DNA of 64,000 bases. Origin: Guptibacillus hwajinpoensis (GTDB taxonomy: Bacteria; Bacillota; Bacilli; Bacillales; Guptibacillaceae). This document shows, in pieces, positions 27,635 to 36,081 of this stretch (its first letter is position 1; every line of letters begins with the position of its first letter). A program made the translations under genes and the position numbers. Location of the stretch: NCBI RefSeq assembly GCF_020524165.1, contig NZ_JAIVKU010000003.1, positions 266,135 to 330,134 of the forward strand, written 5' to 3'. Below the pieces are notes generated by a model. The model had not been told where the DNA came from, made no database searches, and saw only the letters and a list, made by a program, of their open reading frames with translations.

Positions 27635-28495
27635 ATGAAGCGATCTTCGTTATCAGCAAGTCAACTCTCTATGGCAAAGTCTCTCTTGAAACAAGCGATT
27701 CACTACCAACAAGAAGTTGCAAAATCGCTTGAGCTTATTGAAAGAGCAGCTCCCGTTCTATGGCGTGGCCAAATTAAACCTGGCAATATTGTGACCATCG
27801 GAACAAATCCTTCTGCTCGCGAATTTTTAACGAAAGATCAGACGCTACTTGAAAAGGAAAGAGCCAGTCTTTATATTCGTGATACAACCGTTGCAAACGA
27901 TCAAAAGGACGAAGACCACTTAGAGAACACAATTGAGTCCTACTGCACCTACTTCCAGCGAGATACAGCATATCGGCGCTGGTTCGGTAAAGAAAACGGT
28001 GGGAAGCTGGAAGCGTTTATGAATGGTCTCGGTGGTTCGTTTTATGCCTCCGATCATTATACTCCGGTCGTTCATATGGATGTCTTTCCTTATGCTACAT
28101 ATAAGAAAATGGGGCAAATCCCCTCTAAAGAAAAATGGCTTCAATCAGATTTTCTACATGAATTGTTAAGAGATACATTGAGATTATTAAAGCCTTCTTT
28201 ATTGGTCATTCTGGGAAAAGAACATTGTCGAAGGTTATCTGAAAAAGATCACTTATTCTCCTTAAGAGAAGTAACGTTTTCAACCGAATACCCTGATGCC
28301 AGATATCAGCTTGGTTATTATTCGGATCAGCGTATTCCCCTTATTGGGCTTCACTATAAACCATCTGAACAATTTGTAGGGCTTGGAAATAAACAAGATA
28401 TAAATGGCGTGAGTCACGGTACATATGGATCACGAGCTGTTCTGTATGAACTCGGTCAAGAATTGAATGAGCACCTGAAATCTCAAGAAAGATAA
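27635..28495 (+). CDS. hypothetical protein, possible uracil-DNA-glycosylase-like fold
   Basis: A 286-residue soluble protein that I do not recognise with certainty. Residues 53-65 read VTIGTNPSAREFL, similar to the GxNPS motif 1 of the UDG superfamily; later blocks are PSLLVILGKEHCRRL and IGLHYKPSEQF, which could correspond to the strand and the HPS-like motif 2. The first 35 residues are a helix. The ATG at 27635 is chosen for the GGAGGG and GGAG sites directly upstream; the longer frame runs through the yutM terminator. Function should not be assumed. Confidence 0.7.
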   Translation: MKRSSLSASQLSMAKSLLKQAIHYQQEVAKSLELIERAAPVLWRGQIKPGNIVTIGTNPSAREFLTKDQTLLEKERASLYIRDTTVANDQKDEDHLENTIESYCTYFQRDTAYRRWFGKENGGKLEAFMNGLGGSFYASDHYTPVVHMDVFPYATYKKMGQIPSKEKWLQSDFLHELLRDTLRLLKPSLLVILGKEHCRRLSEKDHLFSLREVTFSTEYPDARYQLGYYSDQRIPLIGLHYKPSEQFVGLGNKQDINGVSHGTYGSRAVLYELGQELNEHLKSQER

Positions 28496-28655
28496 TAAAT
28501 TGTTTTTTGTCATAAAAAAGGGATTTCAGTCGTTTTATCGAAAACTAGTGGGTGGTGAGGAAGTTTTATCTCAGCAAGGTTTTAGAGAGTTTAGCCGAAC
28601 AACGAGCAATGGAGTCAAACTTCGAAATGATTTTGATATAAAAGGAGTGTCACAA

Positions 28656-29408
28656 ATGAATGAAATTGGTGTAGGTCTACAACTGTACACGTTGCGAAAC
28701 GAATGTGAAAAAGATTTCTTTGAAACACTTATTAGGATTGAAGCGATTGGTTATGAAGGGGTTGAGCTTGCAGGACTTCATGGTCATGAGCCCCAAGACG
28801 TGAAAAGCAAGTTGGATGAACTAGGTTTAACAGTCATTGGACACCATGTGCCAATCGAACGAATTGAAAATGAGTTAGAAGCGGTTATCGAAGAACAAAA
28901 AGTATTGGGGAATCGTCGGATTGTTTGTCCATGGCTACCTCCTGAAAGAAGACGTGAGGAAGACTATAAGAATATAGCAGAGATTATGAAATATGCGGCG
29001 ATCGTTTGTACGAAACAAGACATGGAAATCGTCTATCATCATCACGACTTTGAGCTCGGGCGCAGTATTGAAGGCAGTGACTTATATCGCATTTTGAACG
29101 CTCATCACGCCATTCAGGCTGAATTTGATATTTATTGGCTCAATCAAGTTGGGCATGATCCTGTGGAATGGATGCAAAAATTTGCGGGAAGAACGCCAGT
29201 GATCCATTTGAAAGATCGATCAGACGATGAAAGAGAAGCAACGGCCATTCTTGGAACTGGAAACATTGCCATTGAAGAAGTGATTGAGCAGGGTGAGAAT
29301 AGTGGGGTCAAGTGGTGGGTTGTCGAACAGGATAACTGTGACTTCGATCCGATCGAAAGTGTGACACAGAGTTACAAGTACCTACGAGAAATTCAGCTGA
29401 AAAAATAA
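28656..29408 (+). CDS. TIM-barrel sugar phosphate isomerase/epimerase family protein (first copy)
   Basis: A 250-residue xylose-isomerase-like TIM barrel (AP_endonuc_2 family). VGLQLYTLRNE begins the first strand; VYHHHDFEL, AEFDIYWLNQVG, VIHLKDR and WWVVEQDNCDFDP supply the expected metal-site His, Asp and Glu residues. An AAAGGAG site precedes the ATG at 28656; the longer frame has no such site. It lies directly upstream of the LacI regulator and the sugar operon, and family members act on 3-keto-sugars, inositols or related compounds. The substrate is unknown. Confidence 0.85.
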   Translation: MNEIGVGLQLYTLRNECEKDFFETLIRIEAIGYEGVELAGLHGHEPQDVKSKLDELGLTVIGHHVPIERIENELEAVIEEQKVLGNRRIVCPWLPPERRREEDYKNIAEIMKYAAIVCTKQDMEIVYHHHDFELGRSIEGSDLYRILNAHHAIQAEFDIYWLNQVGHDPVEWMQKFAGRTPVIHLKDRSDDEREATAILGTGNIAIEEVIEQGENSGVKWWVVEQDNCDFDPIESVTQSYKYLREIQLKK

Positions 29409-29435
29409 AGCCGTTATAATATTTTGAAAATAACG

Positions 29436-29464
29436 TTGAACATTCTGTGAACTTGCGTTATGAT
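29436..29464 (+). promoter_or_regulatory. SigA promoter of the lacI-type regulator
   Basis: TTGAAC (29436-29441) and TATGAT (29459-29464) are 17 nt apart. The start site would fall inside the adjacent palindrome, so repression of its own synthesis is expected. Confidence 0.75.
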
Positions 29465-29498
29465 GTTTGTAATCGATTTCATGAAATCGATTACAAAC
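29465..29498. promoter_or_regulatory. 34-bp perfect palindrome: two abutting LacI-type operators
   Basis: The sequence is a perfect inverted repeat. It resolves into two adjoining 14-bp sites, TGTAATCGATTTCA (29468-29481) and TGAAATCGATTACA (29482-29495), each centred on AATCGATT as expected for LacI/GalR proteins. Related sites lie before the solute-binding protein gene. Confidence 0.85.
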
Positions 29499-29537
29499 GA
29501 AGGGAGGGTCTTTTGTACTTTCTGAGGAGGATGGAAC

Positions 29538-30527
29538 ATGGCTACAATTGCTGACGTCGCAAGCTACACAGGATTATCACGAGCGACGGTCTCACGTGTG
29601 ATCAATGATTATCCACATGTATCGAAAGACAAGCGTGAATTAGTTCATGAGGCGATGAAGGAACTCGGTTATTTTCCGAACACCTCTGCTCGAAATTTGC
29701 GTAATCGGAGAACGAATCTTGTCGCGGTATTGATTCCAAGACTAACCAATCCATTTTTCACCCTGATCTTAGATGGCATAGAGAAAGTGGCTGAAGAAAA
29801 TGGTTTTCAGCTCATTATTTGTCAGACAAAATCAAGTAAAAAAAAGGAACTTGAATTTCTCAATCTCTTGCAAACGAAGCAGGTTGATGGTGTCATCTTC
29901 ACTTCAATTGAAAATAACTGGGAAGAAATTCAGCCGTATACCGCACACGGACCAATTATTTTGTGCAATGAATATCATCATGATGCAACAGTACCGATGG
30001 TTCGATTAAACCAAGTTCAGGGGAGTTATTTAGGAACAAAACATCTGATTGAACGAGGGCATCAGCGACTTGCTTACTGTATGGGATCAACAAGCGGACT
30101 ATCCAATGATCGCCGTAAAGGATTCTTTCAAGCAGTTCATGAAGCTGGTCTAGAAGTAAAATCAGAGTGGATCTTCCATGATACATATACGATGGAAGAT
30201 GGTGTCAAAACATTTAACAAAATTCTATCATTAACAGAACGACCTACTGCCATTTTTACTGGCGGAGATGAAGTAGCCGCGGCAATGGTGAAGGAAGCGA
30301 AGCGAAATGGGTTAGACGTTCCGGGAGAAATGGCCATACTCGGATTTGATGATCAGCCTATTGCAAGTATGATTGAACCAGAACTAACCACCATTTATCA
30401 ACCTGGTGACGAAATTGGCGGTCGCGCCATGAGTATTTTTATGGATTGTTTAAAAGGAAAGCGCGATCATGTCAGTAAGAGCGTGATGGAGTTACCGTTA
30501 TCACTCGTTATTCGTAAGTCGACTTAA
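29538..30527 (+). CDS. LacI/GalR-family transcriptional regulator
   Basis: A 329-residue repressor with an N-terminal helix-turn-helix (TIADVASYTGLSRATVSRVIN, residues 3-23), a hinge helix (NTSARNLRNRRTN) and a periplasmic-binding-protein-like effector domain ending LVIRKS. It lies between the first TIM-barrel gene and the ABC transporter operon, with matching operators before its own gene and before the operon. The likely inducer is the transported sugar or an early catabolite. Confidence 0.93.
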   Translation: MATIADVASYTGLSRATVSRVINDYPHVSKDKRELVHEAMKELGYFPNTSARNLRNRRTNLVAVLIPRLTNPFFTLILDGIEKVAEENGFQLIICQTKSSKKKELEFLNLLQTKQVDGVIFTSIENNWEEIQPYTAHGPIILCNEYHHDATVPMVRLNQVQGSYLGTKHLIERGHQRLAYCMGSTSGLSNDRRKGFFQAVHEAGLEVKSEWIFHDTYTMEDGVKTFNKILSLTERPTAIFTGGDEVAAAMVKEAKRNGLDVPGEMAILGFDDQPIASMIEPELTTIYQPGDEIGGRAMSIFMDCLKGKRDHVSKSVMELPLSLVIRKST

Positions 30528-30537
30528 CTCACGAATA

Positions 30538-30553
30538 ATGTAAGCGCTATCTT
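30538..30553 (+). promoter_or_regulatory. CcpA catabolite-responsive element (cre)
   Basis: ATGTAAGCGCTATCTT matches 15 of 16 positions of the cre consensus WTGNAARCGNWWWCAW. It lies just before the operators and the start of the sugar operon. Confidence 0.7.
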
Positions 30554-30556
30554 TAT

Positions 30557-30588
30557 TGAAATCGATTTCAAAAATGGTATCGATTTCA
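30557..30588. promoter_or_regulatory. pair of LacI-type operators before the sugar operon
   Basis: A perfect palindrome TGAAATCGATTTCA (30557-30570) and a second, imperfect copy TGGTATCGATTTCA (30575-30588) share the ATCGAT core of the operators at 29468-29495. Centres are 18 bp apart here against 14 bp there. A possible -35 (TTGAAA) overlaps the first copy. Confidence 0.8.
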
Positions 30589-30614
30589 ACAAAACTTAAG
30601 GGGGATTTTGTATT

Positions 30615-31931
30615 ATGCGAATATTGAAGAATAGTAAACTACTTTTTATCGTTTTGGCTCTTATTCTTGTCCTATCTGCATGTAGTTCTTCAAATAATTC
30701 TTCAAGCAATTCAAGCAACAACTCCGGTGATGAAAAGGCGAGTTCAGGTGATGGAGAAAAAGTGAAACTTGTTTATGCGCGTGGTAAAGATGCAACTGGT
30801 GCAACCGATGTCATGGTTGAGGAATTTATGAAGCAAAACCCGAATATTGAAATTGAGTTCCGTGAAATGCCAACAGACACTGGTGCTCAGCACGATGCCT
30901 ATGTCACAATGCTAAACGCAGAATCATCTGAAATCGATGTATTTGATATCGATGTAATCTGGCCAGCAGAATTTGCTCAAGCCGGATATGTTCTTCCTCT
31001 TGATCGTTTTATTGAAAAAGACGGAGTAAACATGGATGACTATAACCAGGGTCCAGTGACGGCTGCAACATTTAACGGTAAGCAGTGGGCCATGCCGAAA
31101 TTCATTGATACTGGGATGCTTTTCTATCGCTCTGACTTAGTATCTGAAGCTCCAAAAACGTGGGATGACTTGATGACACAGGCTTCTGAGCTAAAAGGTC
31201 AGGAAGGCACGAAATTTGGTTACTTAATGCAAGCGAAGCAATATGAAGGTCTTGTGTGTAATGCAGTTGAATTTGTCGCTTCATATGGTGGAGCTTTTAT
31301 TGATGAGAATGGTGAAGTTGTGATTAACAGCCCTGAAGCCATTAAAGGGATTAGCAAGCTTGTTGAGGTTGCCAATTCTGATTTTGTTCCAGGTAACATC
31401 AATACATTTACTGAAGTAGAATCTCACACGGCATTTATTGAAGGACAAGCTCCATTTATTCGTAACTGGCCATATCAGTATGCTCTTGCCAATGATGAAG
31501 AGCAGTCTAAAATCGTAGGTAACGTTGAAGTGGCTCCTCTTCCAGAAGGTGATGCAGGTTCAGCAGCGGCACTTGGTGGCTGGATGGCTGCAATCAATAA
31601 GTTCTCTGAACATCCACAGGAATCATGGGAGTTCTTGAAATTTATGACTGGTCAAGAAGGACAAAAGATTGACGCGATTGAAGGATCTCATGCGCCAACA
31701 CTTCCAGCTCTTTTCGAAGATGAAGAAATTATCGAAGCGAACCCATTCTTTGGTGAAGAAGGATTCCAAACAGCACTTGAAGCTGCTGTGTCTCGTCCTG
31801 TAGCACCAAACTATCCTGAAATCTCTGAAATCATTCAAATCCACGTATCTAAAGCGATCGCAGGAGAAGAAACTCCTGAAGAAGCTGTAGCAGCGATGGA
31901 AAAAGAAATGAATGAAAAGCTAGAAAAATAA
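30615..31931 (+). CDS. CUT1-family sugar-binding lipoprotein of an ABC importer
   Basis: A 438-residue extracytoplasmic solute-binding protein. It has a lipoprotein signal peptide with lipobox VLSAC (Cys23), a low-complexity Ser/Asn linker (residues 24-45) and the two-lobed maltose/trehalose-binding fold, with DVIWPAEFAQAGYVLPLD and GGWMAAINKFSEHPQESWEFLKF. Similar binding proteins take trehalose, maltose or other disaccharides. It is the first gene of the operon behind the cre and two operators; two hairpins separate it from the permease genes. Confidence 0.9.
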   Translation: MRILKNSKLLFIVLALILVLSACSSSNNSSSNSSNNSGDEKASSGDGEKVKLVYARGKDATGATDVMVEEFMKQNPNIEIEFREMPTDTGAQHDAYVTMLNAESSEIDVFDIDVIWPAEFAQAGYVLPLDRFIEKDGVNMDDYNQGPVTAATFNGKQWAMPKFIDTGMLFYRSDLVSEAPKTWDDLMTQASELKGQEGTKFGYLMQAKQYEGLVCNAVEFVASYGGAFIDENGEVVINSPEAIKGISKLVEVANSDFVPGNINTFTEVESHTAFIEGQAPFIRNWPYQYALANDEEQSKIVGNVEVAPLPEGDAGSAAALGGWMAAINKFSEHPQESWEFLKFMTGQEGQKIDAIEGSHAPTLPALFEDEEIIEANPFFGEEGFQTALEAAVSRPVAPNYPEISEIIQIHVSKAIAGEETPEEAVAAMEKEMNEKLEK

Positions 31932-31941
31932 ATGAAAAGGT

Positions 31942-31969
31942 CATTAGCCTTCTAATTTGAAGGCTAATG
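31942..31969 (+). terminator. hairpin between binding-protein and permease genes
   Basis: CATTAGCCTTC and GAAGGCTAATG form an 11-bp perfect stem with a TAATTT loop, without a good T run. Such hairpins often stabilise the upstream message so that the binding protein is made in excess. Confidence 0.65.
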
Positions 31970-32014
31970 TCTTTCCTATCCTTCATTGTAGAGCTGTTGG
32001 AGGATCAGAAAATG

Positions 32015-32047
32015 GTGTCTATCCATTAAAGCGGTTAGACACGTTTT
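32015..32047 (+). terminator. partial terminator upstream of the permease gene
   Basis: GTGTCTA and TAGACAC form a 7-bp stem with a 14-nt loop, followed by GTTTTTC. It may lower readthrough into the permease genes. Confidence 0.45.
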
Positions 32048-32069
32048 TCTATAAGAGAGGAGCGTTGGT

Positions 32070-33419
32070 ATGCAAACAGATATCGATCCTAAAGGGCCAG
32101 TTGAAGTAGAGAAACAGCCGAAAAAAAAGAAAAAGAAAAATGATACGCTTGTTGGATATTTACTTGTTGCCCCTGCACTTATTCTCATTTTAGCCATCTC
32201 TATTTGGCCAGTTTTTCAGTCATTTTATTTTAGCCTCTTTGACCTTCGTCTTAACGAACCAACAAAATCAGAAGTTCATCTCGATTATCAAATCGATCTT
32301 GATCGGTACTTGCAAAACTACCCTTTCCTGGTCGGAGCGATTAACTCTGAAATTGATAAAGGAAACTCAAGTGAAGAACTTACAGAAATGAAGGTAACGC
32401 TTGAAGAGCTTGACGCAAGTATAAGAAAGAATCCAAAAGCAGAAGAAAATTATGATGTGATTAATGCGAAACTTGATAGCTTTGAAAACGTTCCTGACGA
32501 CATGAAGTACGTAGAAATTGATGAGAATGTCGCAAAAGATTTCACGTCTTCGGTTAAAGCAATTAACAACGACTTAATGACAATCAACGAAAATGGAGAG
32601 TTGGAAAAGGGAGATAAAATTGTTGGTTTATCCTCTGCACTAACCGAAATTGTCGTAGAACCAAACTTTATTGGATTTGCACATTACAAAGATAACTTAA
32701 CTGATCAGCGTATGTGGAAATCACTTTGGAACACAACGGTGTTTACGTTTATATCCGTCCTAGCTGAGCTCATTCTAGGCTTAGCAATTGCACTACTAAT
32801 TAACAAAGCTTTCTTAGGCCGAGGGTTAATTCGAGCAAGCATTCTGATTCCGTGGGCGATTCCAACAGCTGTTGCAGCTCTCATGTGGAAGTTCTTATAT
32901 GATGGTCAAAACGGTATTGTAGCGAAGCTCTTTGAAGATGTCGGCTTAATTGATCGCATGGCCATGCTTCTTACGACAGACACAGGTGCGATGTTCTCAG
33001 TCATCTTCGCCGATGTGTGGAAAACAACACCATACATGGCGCTACTTTTACTAGCTGGTCTGCAAACGATTCCATCTTCTCTTTACGAAGCAGCATCGAT
33101 TGATGGAGCGAATAAGTGGAAGCAGTTTGTAACGATAACATTACCACTGTTGAAAACTAGTCTTCTAGTCGCGCTTTTATTCCGTACCCTGGATGCTTTC
33201 CGCGTCTTTGATTTAATTTATGTATTAACTGGTGGAGGGCCTGCAAACTCAACTGAAACGATATCCATGCTTGCTTATACACTGATGTTCACGCAAACAA
33301 ACTTTGGTGAAGGATCAGCCATCGCAGTAGTTGTATTTATCTGTGTAGCGATTATCTCGGGTATCTTTATTAAGTTACTCGGTGCTGAATTAATAAACGA
33401 TGGTTCTGGAAAGAAATGA
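32070..33419 (+). CDS. CUT1 ABC sugar permease (MalF-type) with a large inserted domain
   Basis: An inner membrane permease of 449 residues, against about 290-310 for most Gram-positive CUT1 permeases. A Lys-rich N-terminus (residues 18-24) precedes helix 1 (28-58). Residues of about 61-195 form an acidic, helix-rich insertion before the usual EPNFIGFAHYKDNL segment and helix 2. The EAA loop EAASIDGANKWKQF contacts the ATPase. The insertion occupies the place of the MalF P2 loop but need not be related to it. Followed 36 nt later by the second permease. Confidence 0.92.
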   Translation: MQTDIDPKGPVEVEKQPKKKKKKNDTLVGYLLVAPALILILAISIWPVFQSFYFSLFDLRLNEPTKSEVHLDYQIDLDRYLQNYPFLVGAINSEIDKGNSSEELTEMKVTLEELDASIRKNPKAEENYDVINAKLDSFENVPDDMKYVEIDENVAKDFTSSVKAINNDLMTINENGELEKGDKIVGLSSALTEIVVEPNFIGFAHYKDNLTDQRMWKSLWNTTVFTFISVLAELILGLAIALLINKAFLGRGLIRASILIPWAIPTAVAALMWKFLYDGQNGIVAKLFEDVGLIDRMAMLLTTDTGAMFSVIFADVWKTTPYMALLLLAGLQTIPSSLYEAASIDGANKWKQFVTITLPLLKTSLLVALLFRTLDAFRVFDLIYVLTGGGPANSTETISMLAYTLMFTQTNFGEGSAIAVVVFICVAIISGIFIKLLGAELINDGSGKK

Positions 33420-33455
33420 GAATGTATTTTATTATGAAGAAGGAGGGTCAGCCAG

Positions 33456-34283
33456 ATGAATAAGAAAGCGGGACCGATGTTTTATGTTTTTCTAGTCGTG
33501 TTTGTCTTTGTCGTCATGTTTCCGTTTCTATGGATGCTTGCAAGCTCGATTAAACCGCTGTCCGAGCTCTTTGGAGACAAAGCGTTCAACCCTTTTACGA
33601 ATAATCCTACCCTACAAAACTATGTATCCGTTTTCGTAGATTATCCTTTCTTGCGGTATCTCTGGAATAGTGCTGTGGTCGCAACAATCACAACCGTCTA
33701 CACCGTTCTCGTTGCTTCATTCGCTGCCTATTCCATCGCTCGTCTGAACTTTAAAGGAAAATCGATTATTCTAGGTATCGTGTTATCTGTTTCGATGTTT
33801 CCACAGGTTGCGACGATTTCACCGATCTATATTTTTCTGAAAAATCTCGGACTAACAAATAGTTACCTGGGGTTAATTATCCCGTATACAACGATTACGC
33901 TACCATTATCAATCTGGATTCTCGTGACGTTCTTCCGTAAAATTCCGTTCGATTTGGAAGAAGCAGCAAAAATCGATGGCGCATCATTATGGCAAACGTA
34001 TTGGAAAGTGATTATGCCGCTTGCGGTGCCAGGTATTTTCACGACTGCGATTCTCGTCTTTATTGCCGCATGGAATGAGTTCTTGTTTGCTCTTACGATT
34101 AACACGGCAGATAAGTTTAAAACCGTGCCAGTCGGAATTGCGCTTTTCCAGGGTCAATATACGATTCCATGGGGAGAGATATCTGCAGCGACTGTCGTTG
34201 TAACGGTTCCGCTCGTGATAATGGTACTGATTTTCCAACGAAGAATTGTGTCAGGTTTAACATCAGGTTCAGTAAAAGAATAG
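33456..34283 (+). CDS. CUT1 ABC sugar permease (MalG-type)
   Basis: A 275-residue partner permease with six helices and the EAA loop EEAAKIDGASLWQTYWKVIMP. Length is normal for the family. GGAGGG precedes the ATG. No ATP-binding subunit follows; CUT1 importers of Bacillus often share the MsmX ATPase encoded elsewhere, which would be needed here. Confidence 0.93.
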   Translation: MNKKAGPMFYVFLVVFVFVVMFPFLWMLASSIKPLSELFGDKAFNPFTNNPTLQNYVSVFVDYPFLRYLWNSAVVATITTVYTVLVASFAAYSIARLNFKGKSIILGIVLSVSMFPQVATISPIYIFLKNLGLTNSYLGLIIPYTTITLPLSIWILVTFFRKIPFDLEEAAKIDGASLWQTYWKVIMPLAVPGIFTTAILVFIAAWNEFLFALTINTADKFKTVPVGIALFQGQYTIPWGEISAATVVVTVPLVIMVLIFQRRIVSGLTSGSVKE

Positions 34284-34304
34284 ATAAAATAGGAGTGGAT
34301 TTAA

Positions 34305-35024
34305 ATGCTTAACGTAACCGTCTGGAATGAAAATCGACATGAACAGAGCAGTGAAGAAGTAAGAAGCGTGTATCCTAACGGAATTCACGGAGCGATTGCT
34401 GAATTTCTAAAAGAGGATTATGAAGTGAGAACAGCTACACTTGATGAGCCTGAACATGGCTTATCTGAAGAGGTACTAAACAACACAGACGTTCTTCTAT
34501 GGTGGGGACATATCGCTCATGAAGAAGTATCCGATGAAATTGTTAACCGCGTTCATCAGCGTGTTCTAGATGGGATGGGCCTTATCGTACTACATTCCGG
34601 TCACTTTTCGAAAATATTCAAGAAGCTAATGGGGACAGGCTGCGATTTGAAATGGCGTGAAGCGGATGAGAAAGAGAGAATGTGGATTGTCGATCCAACG
34701 CATCCGATTGCAGAAGGTCTTGGGGAGAAAATCGAGCTTGAGCGAGAAGAAATGTATGGCGAGCATTTCGATATCCCGGCACCTGACGAGCTTGTGTTTG
34801 TAAGCTGGTTTGAAGGCGGAGAGGTCTTCAGAAGCGGCTGTACATATAAGCGTGGCCAAGGGAAGGTCTTTTATTTCAGACCAGGGCACGAAACGTACCC
34901 AACCTATTACCATAAAGATATTCAACGCGTCATGAAAAATGCGGTTGCCTGGGCGAAGCCTACGACGATACCAAAGCCAGTCTATGGAAATGCAAAACCG
35001 CTTGAAACCATCGCGTCTAAATAA
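34305..35024 (+). CDS. ThuA-domain protein (trehalose utilisation family)
   Basis: A 239-residue protein with the ThuA glutamine-amidotransferase-like fold: [51 protein letters not shown], and the conserved [18 protein letters not shown] near the end. ThuA acts with a ThuB-type dehydrogenase in catabolism of trehalose and related disaccharides through 3-keto intermediates in rhizobia. The gene is 21 nt downstream of the permease and 24 nt upstream of the first Gfo/Idh/MocA gene. Confidence 0.87.
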   Translation: MLNVTVWNENRHEQSSEEVRSVYPNGIHGAIAEFLKEDYEVRTATLDEPEHGLSEEVLNNTDVLLWWGHIAHEEVSDEIVNRVHQRVLDGMGLIVLHSGHFSKIFKKLMGTGCDLKWREADEKERMWIVDPTHPIAEGLGEKIELEREEMYGEHFDIPAPDELVFVSWFEGGEVFRSGCTYKRGQGKVFYFRPGHETYPTYYHKDIQRVMKNAVAWAKPTTIPKPVYGNAKPLETIASK

Positions 35025-35048
35025 GAGAGTGATTAAGGAGGAGAAACC

Positions 35049-36077
35049 ATGAATGAATTAAAAATTGGTGTTATCGGATGTGGGAGTATTGCGAAACACC
35101 GTCATTTACCAGAATACGCGGCAAACAGACAAATAAAAATTGTTGCGGTATGCGATATTGTGAAAACAAGAGCAGATGAAACGGCCGTGCTTTATGGGGC
35201 GAAATCCTACGAAAGTTATGAAGAATTGCTTCAAAATAGTGAGGTTGAGGCTGTAAGCGTTTGTACGCCGAACTACCTTCATGCCCCGATTTCTATTGCT
35301 GCATTAAAAGCAGGAAAGCATGTACTTTGTGAAAAACCAATGGCAACGTCTCGTGCAGATGCCGAAGAGATGATCGAAACGGCTAGCACGAGTGGTAAGA
35401 AGTTAATGATTGCGCACAATCAACGATTCGTTCCGTCTCATGTCAAAGCAAGGGAGATTTTAGCCAGCGGTGAAATCGGCAAAGTGTATAGCTTCCGAAC
35501 CGCTTTTGGCCATCCTGGACCTGAAGGATGGAGTGTGGATGGCAAAGATAGCTGGTTCTTTGAGAAGGATAAAGCGTTTATTGGAGCAATGGGAGATCTT
35601 GGCGTTCATAAGACAGATCTCATCCGCTATTTATTAAATGAAGAAATCGTCGAAGTTGGTTCATTTGTTGAAACAAGTGCGAAGGAGTTTGCAACTGTTG
35701 ATGATAATGCTGTTTGTATCTTAAAGTCTGAGAGCGGTATTATCGGAACGCTAGCTGCAAGCTGGGCCTATACAGCGAAAGAAGACAATTCAACAATTAT
35801 CTATGCAGAGAAAGCCATCCTAAGACTGGAAGAGGATCCAGTGAATTCACTCGTTGTGCAGTATCAGACTGGTGAAGTGGTGAAATATGAACTCGGTGGG
35901 ATTCAAACAAATGAAAGTGGCGGTCAATCGAGTTCACAGGTGGTTGATCACTTTATAGACAGCATTTTACGAGACAAAGATGTTCCTGTCAGTGGGACAG
36001 AAGGAATGAACTCGCTACAAGTTGTTTTAGCGGCATTAGAGTCGAACGAAACAAAGAAAATCATTAACCTGAGGTGA
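35049..36077 (+). CDS. Gfo/Idh/MocA-family oxidoreductase (first copy, ThuB/YcjS-like)
   Basis: A 342-residue NAD(P)-dependent dehydrogenase with an N-terminal Rossmann motif (GVIGCGSIAKHRH) and the family EKP motif at 95-97. A C-terminal beta-sheet domain follows, with GAMGDLGVHKTDLIRYLL. Family members oxidise sugars at C3 or other hydroxyls. With ThuA and two TIM barrels around it, oxidation of an imported glycoside to a 3-keto product is likely but unproven. AAGGAGGAG precedes the ATG. Confidence 0.88.
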   Translation: MNELKIGVIGCGSIAKHRHLPEYAANRQIKIVAVCDIVKTRADETAVLYGAKSYESYEELLQNSEVEAVSVCTPNYLHAPISIAALKAGKHVLCEKPMATSRADAEEMIETASTSGKKLMIAHNQRFVPSHVKAREILASGEIGKVYSFRTAFGHPGPEGWSVDGKDSWFFEKDKAFIGAMGDLGVHKTDLIRYLLNEEIVEVGSFVETSAKEFATVDDNAVCILKSESGIIGTLAASWAYTAKEDNSTIIYAEKAILRLEEDPVNSLVVQYQTGEVVKYELGGIQTNESGGQSSSQVVDHFIDSILRDKDVPVSGTEGMNSLQVVLAALESNETKKIINLR

Positions 36078-36081
36078 TCAA

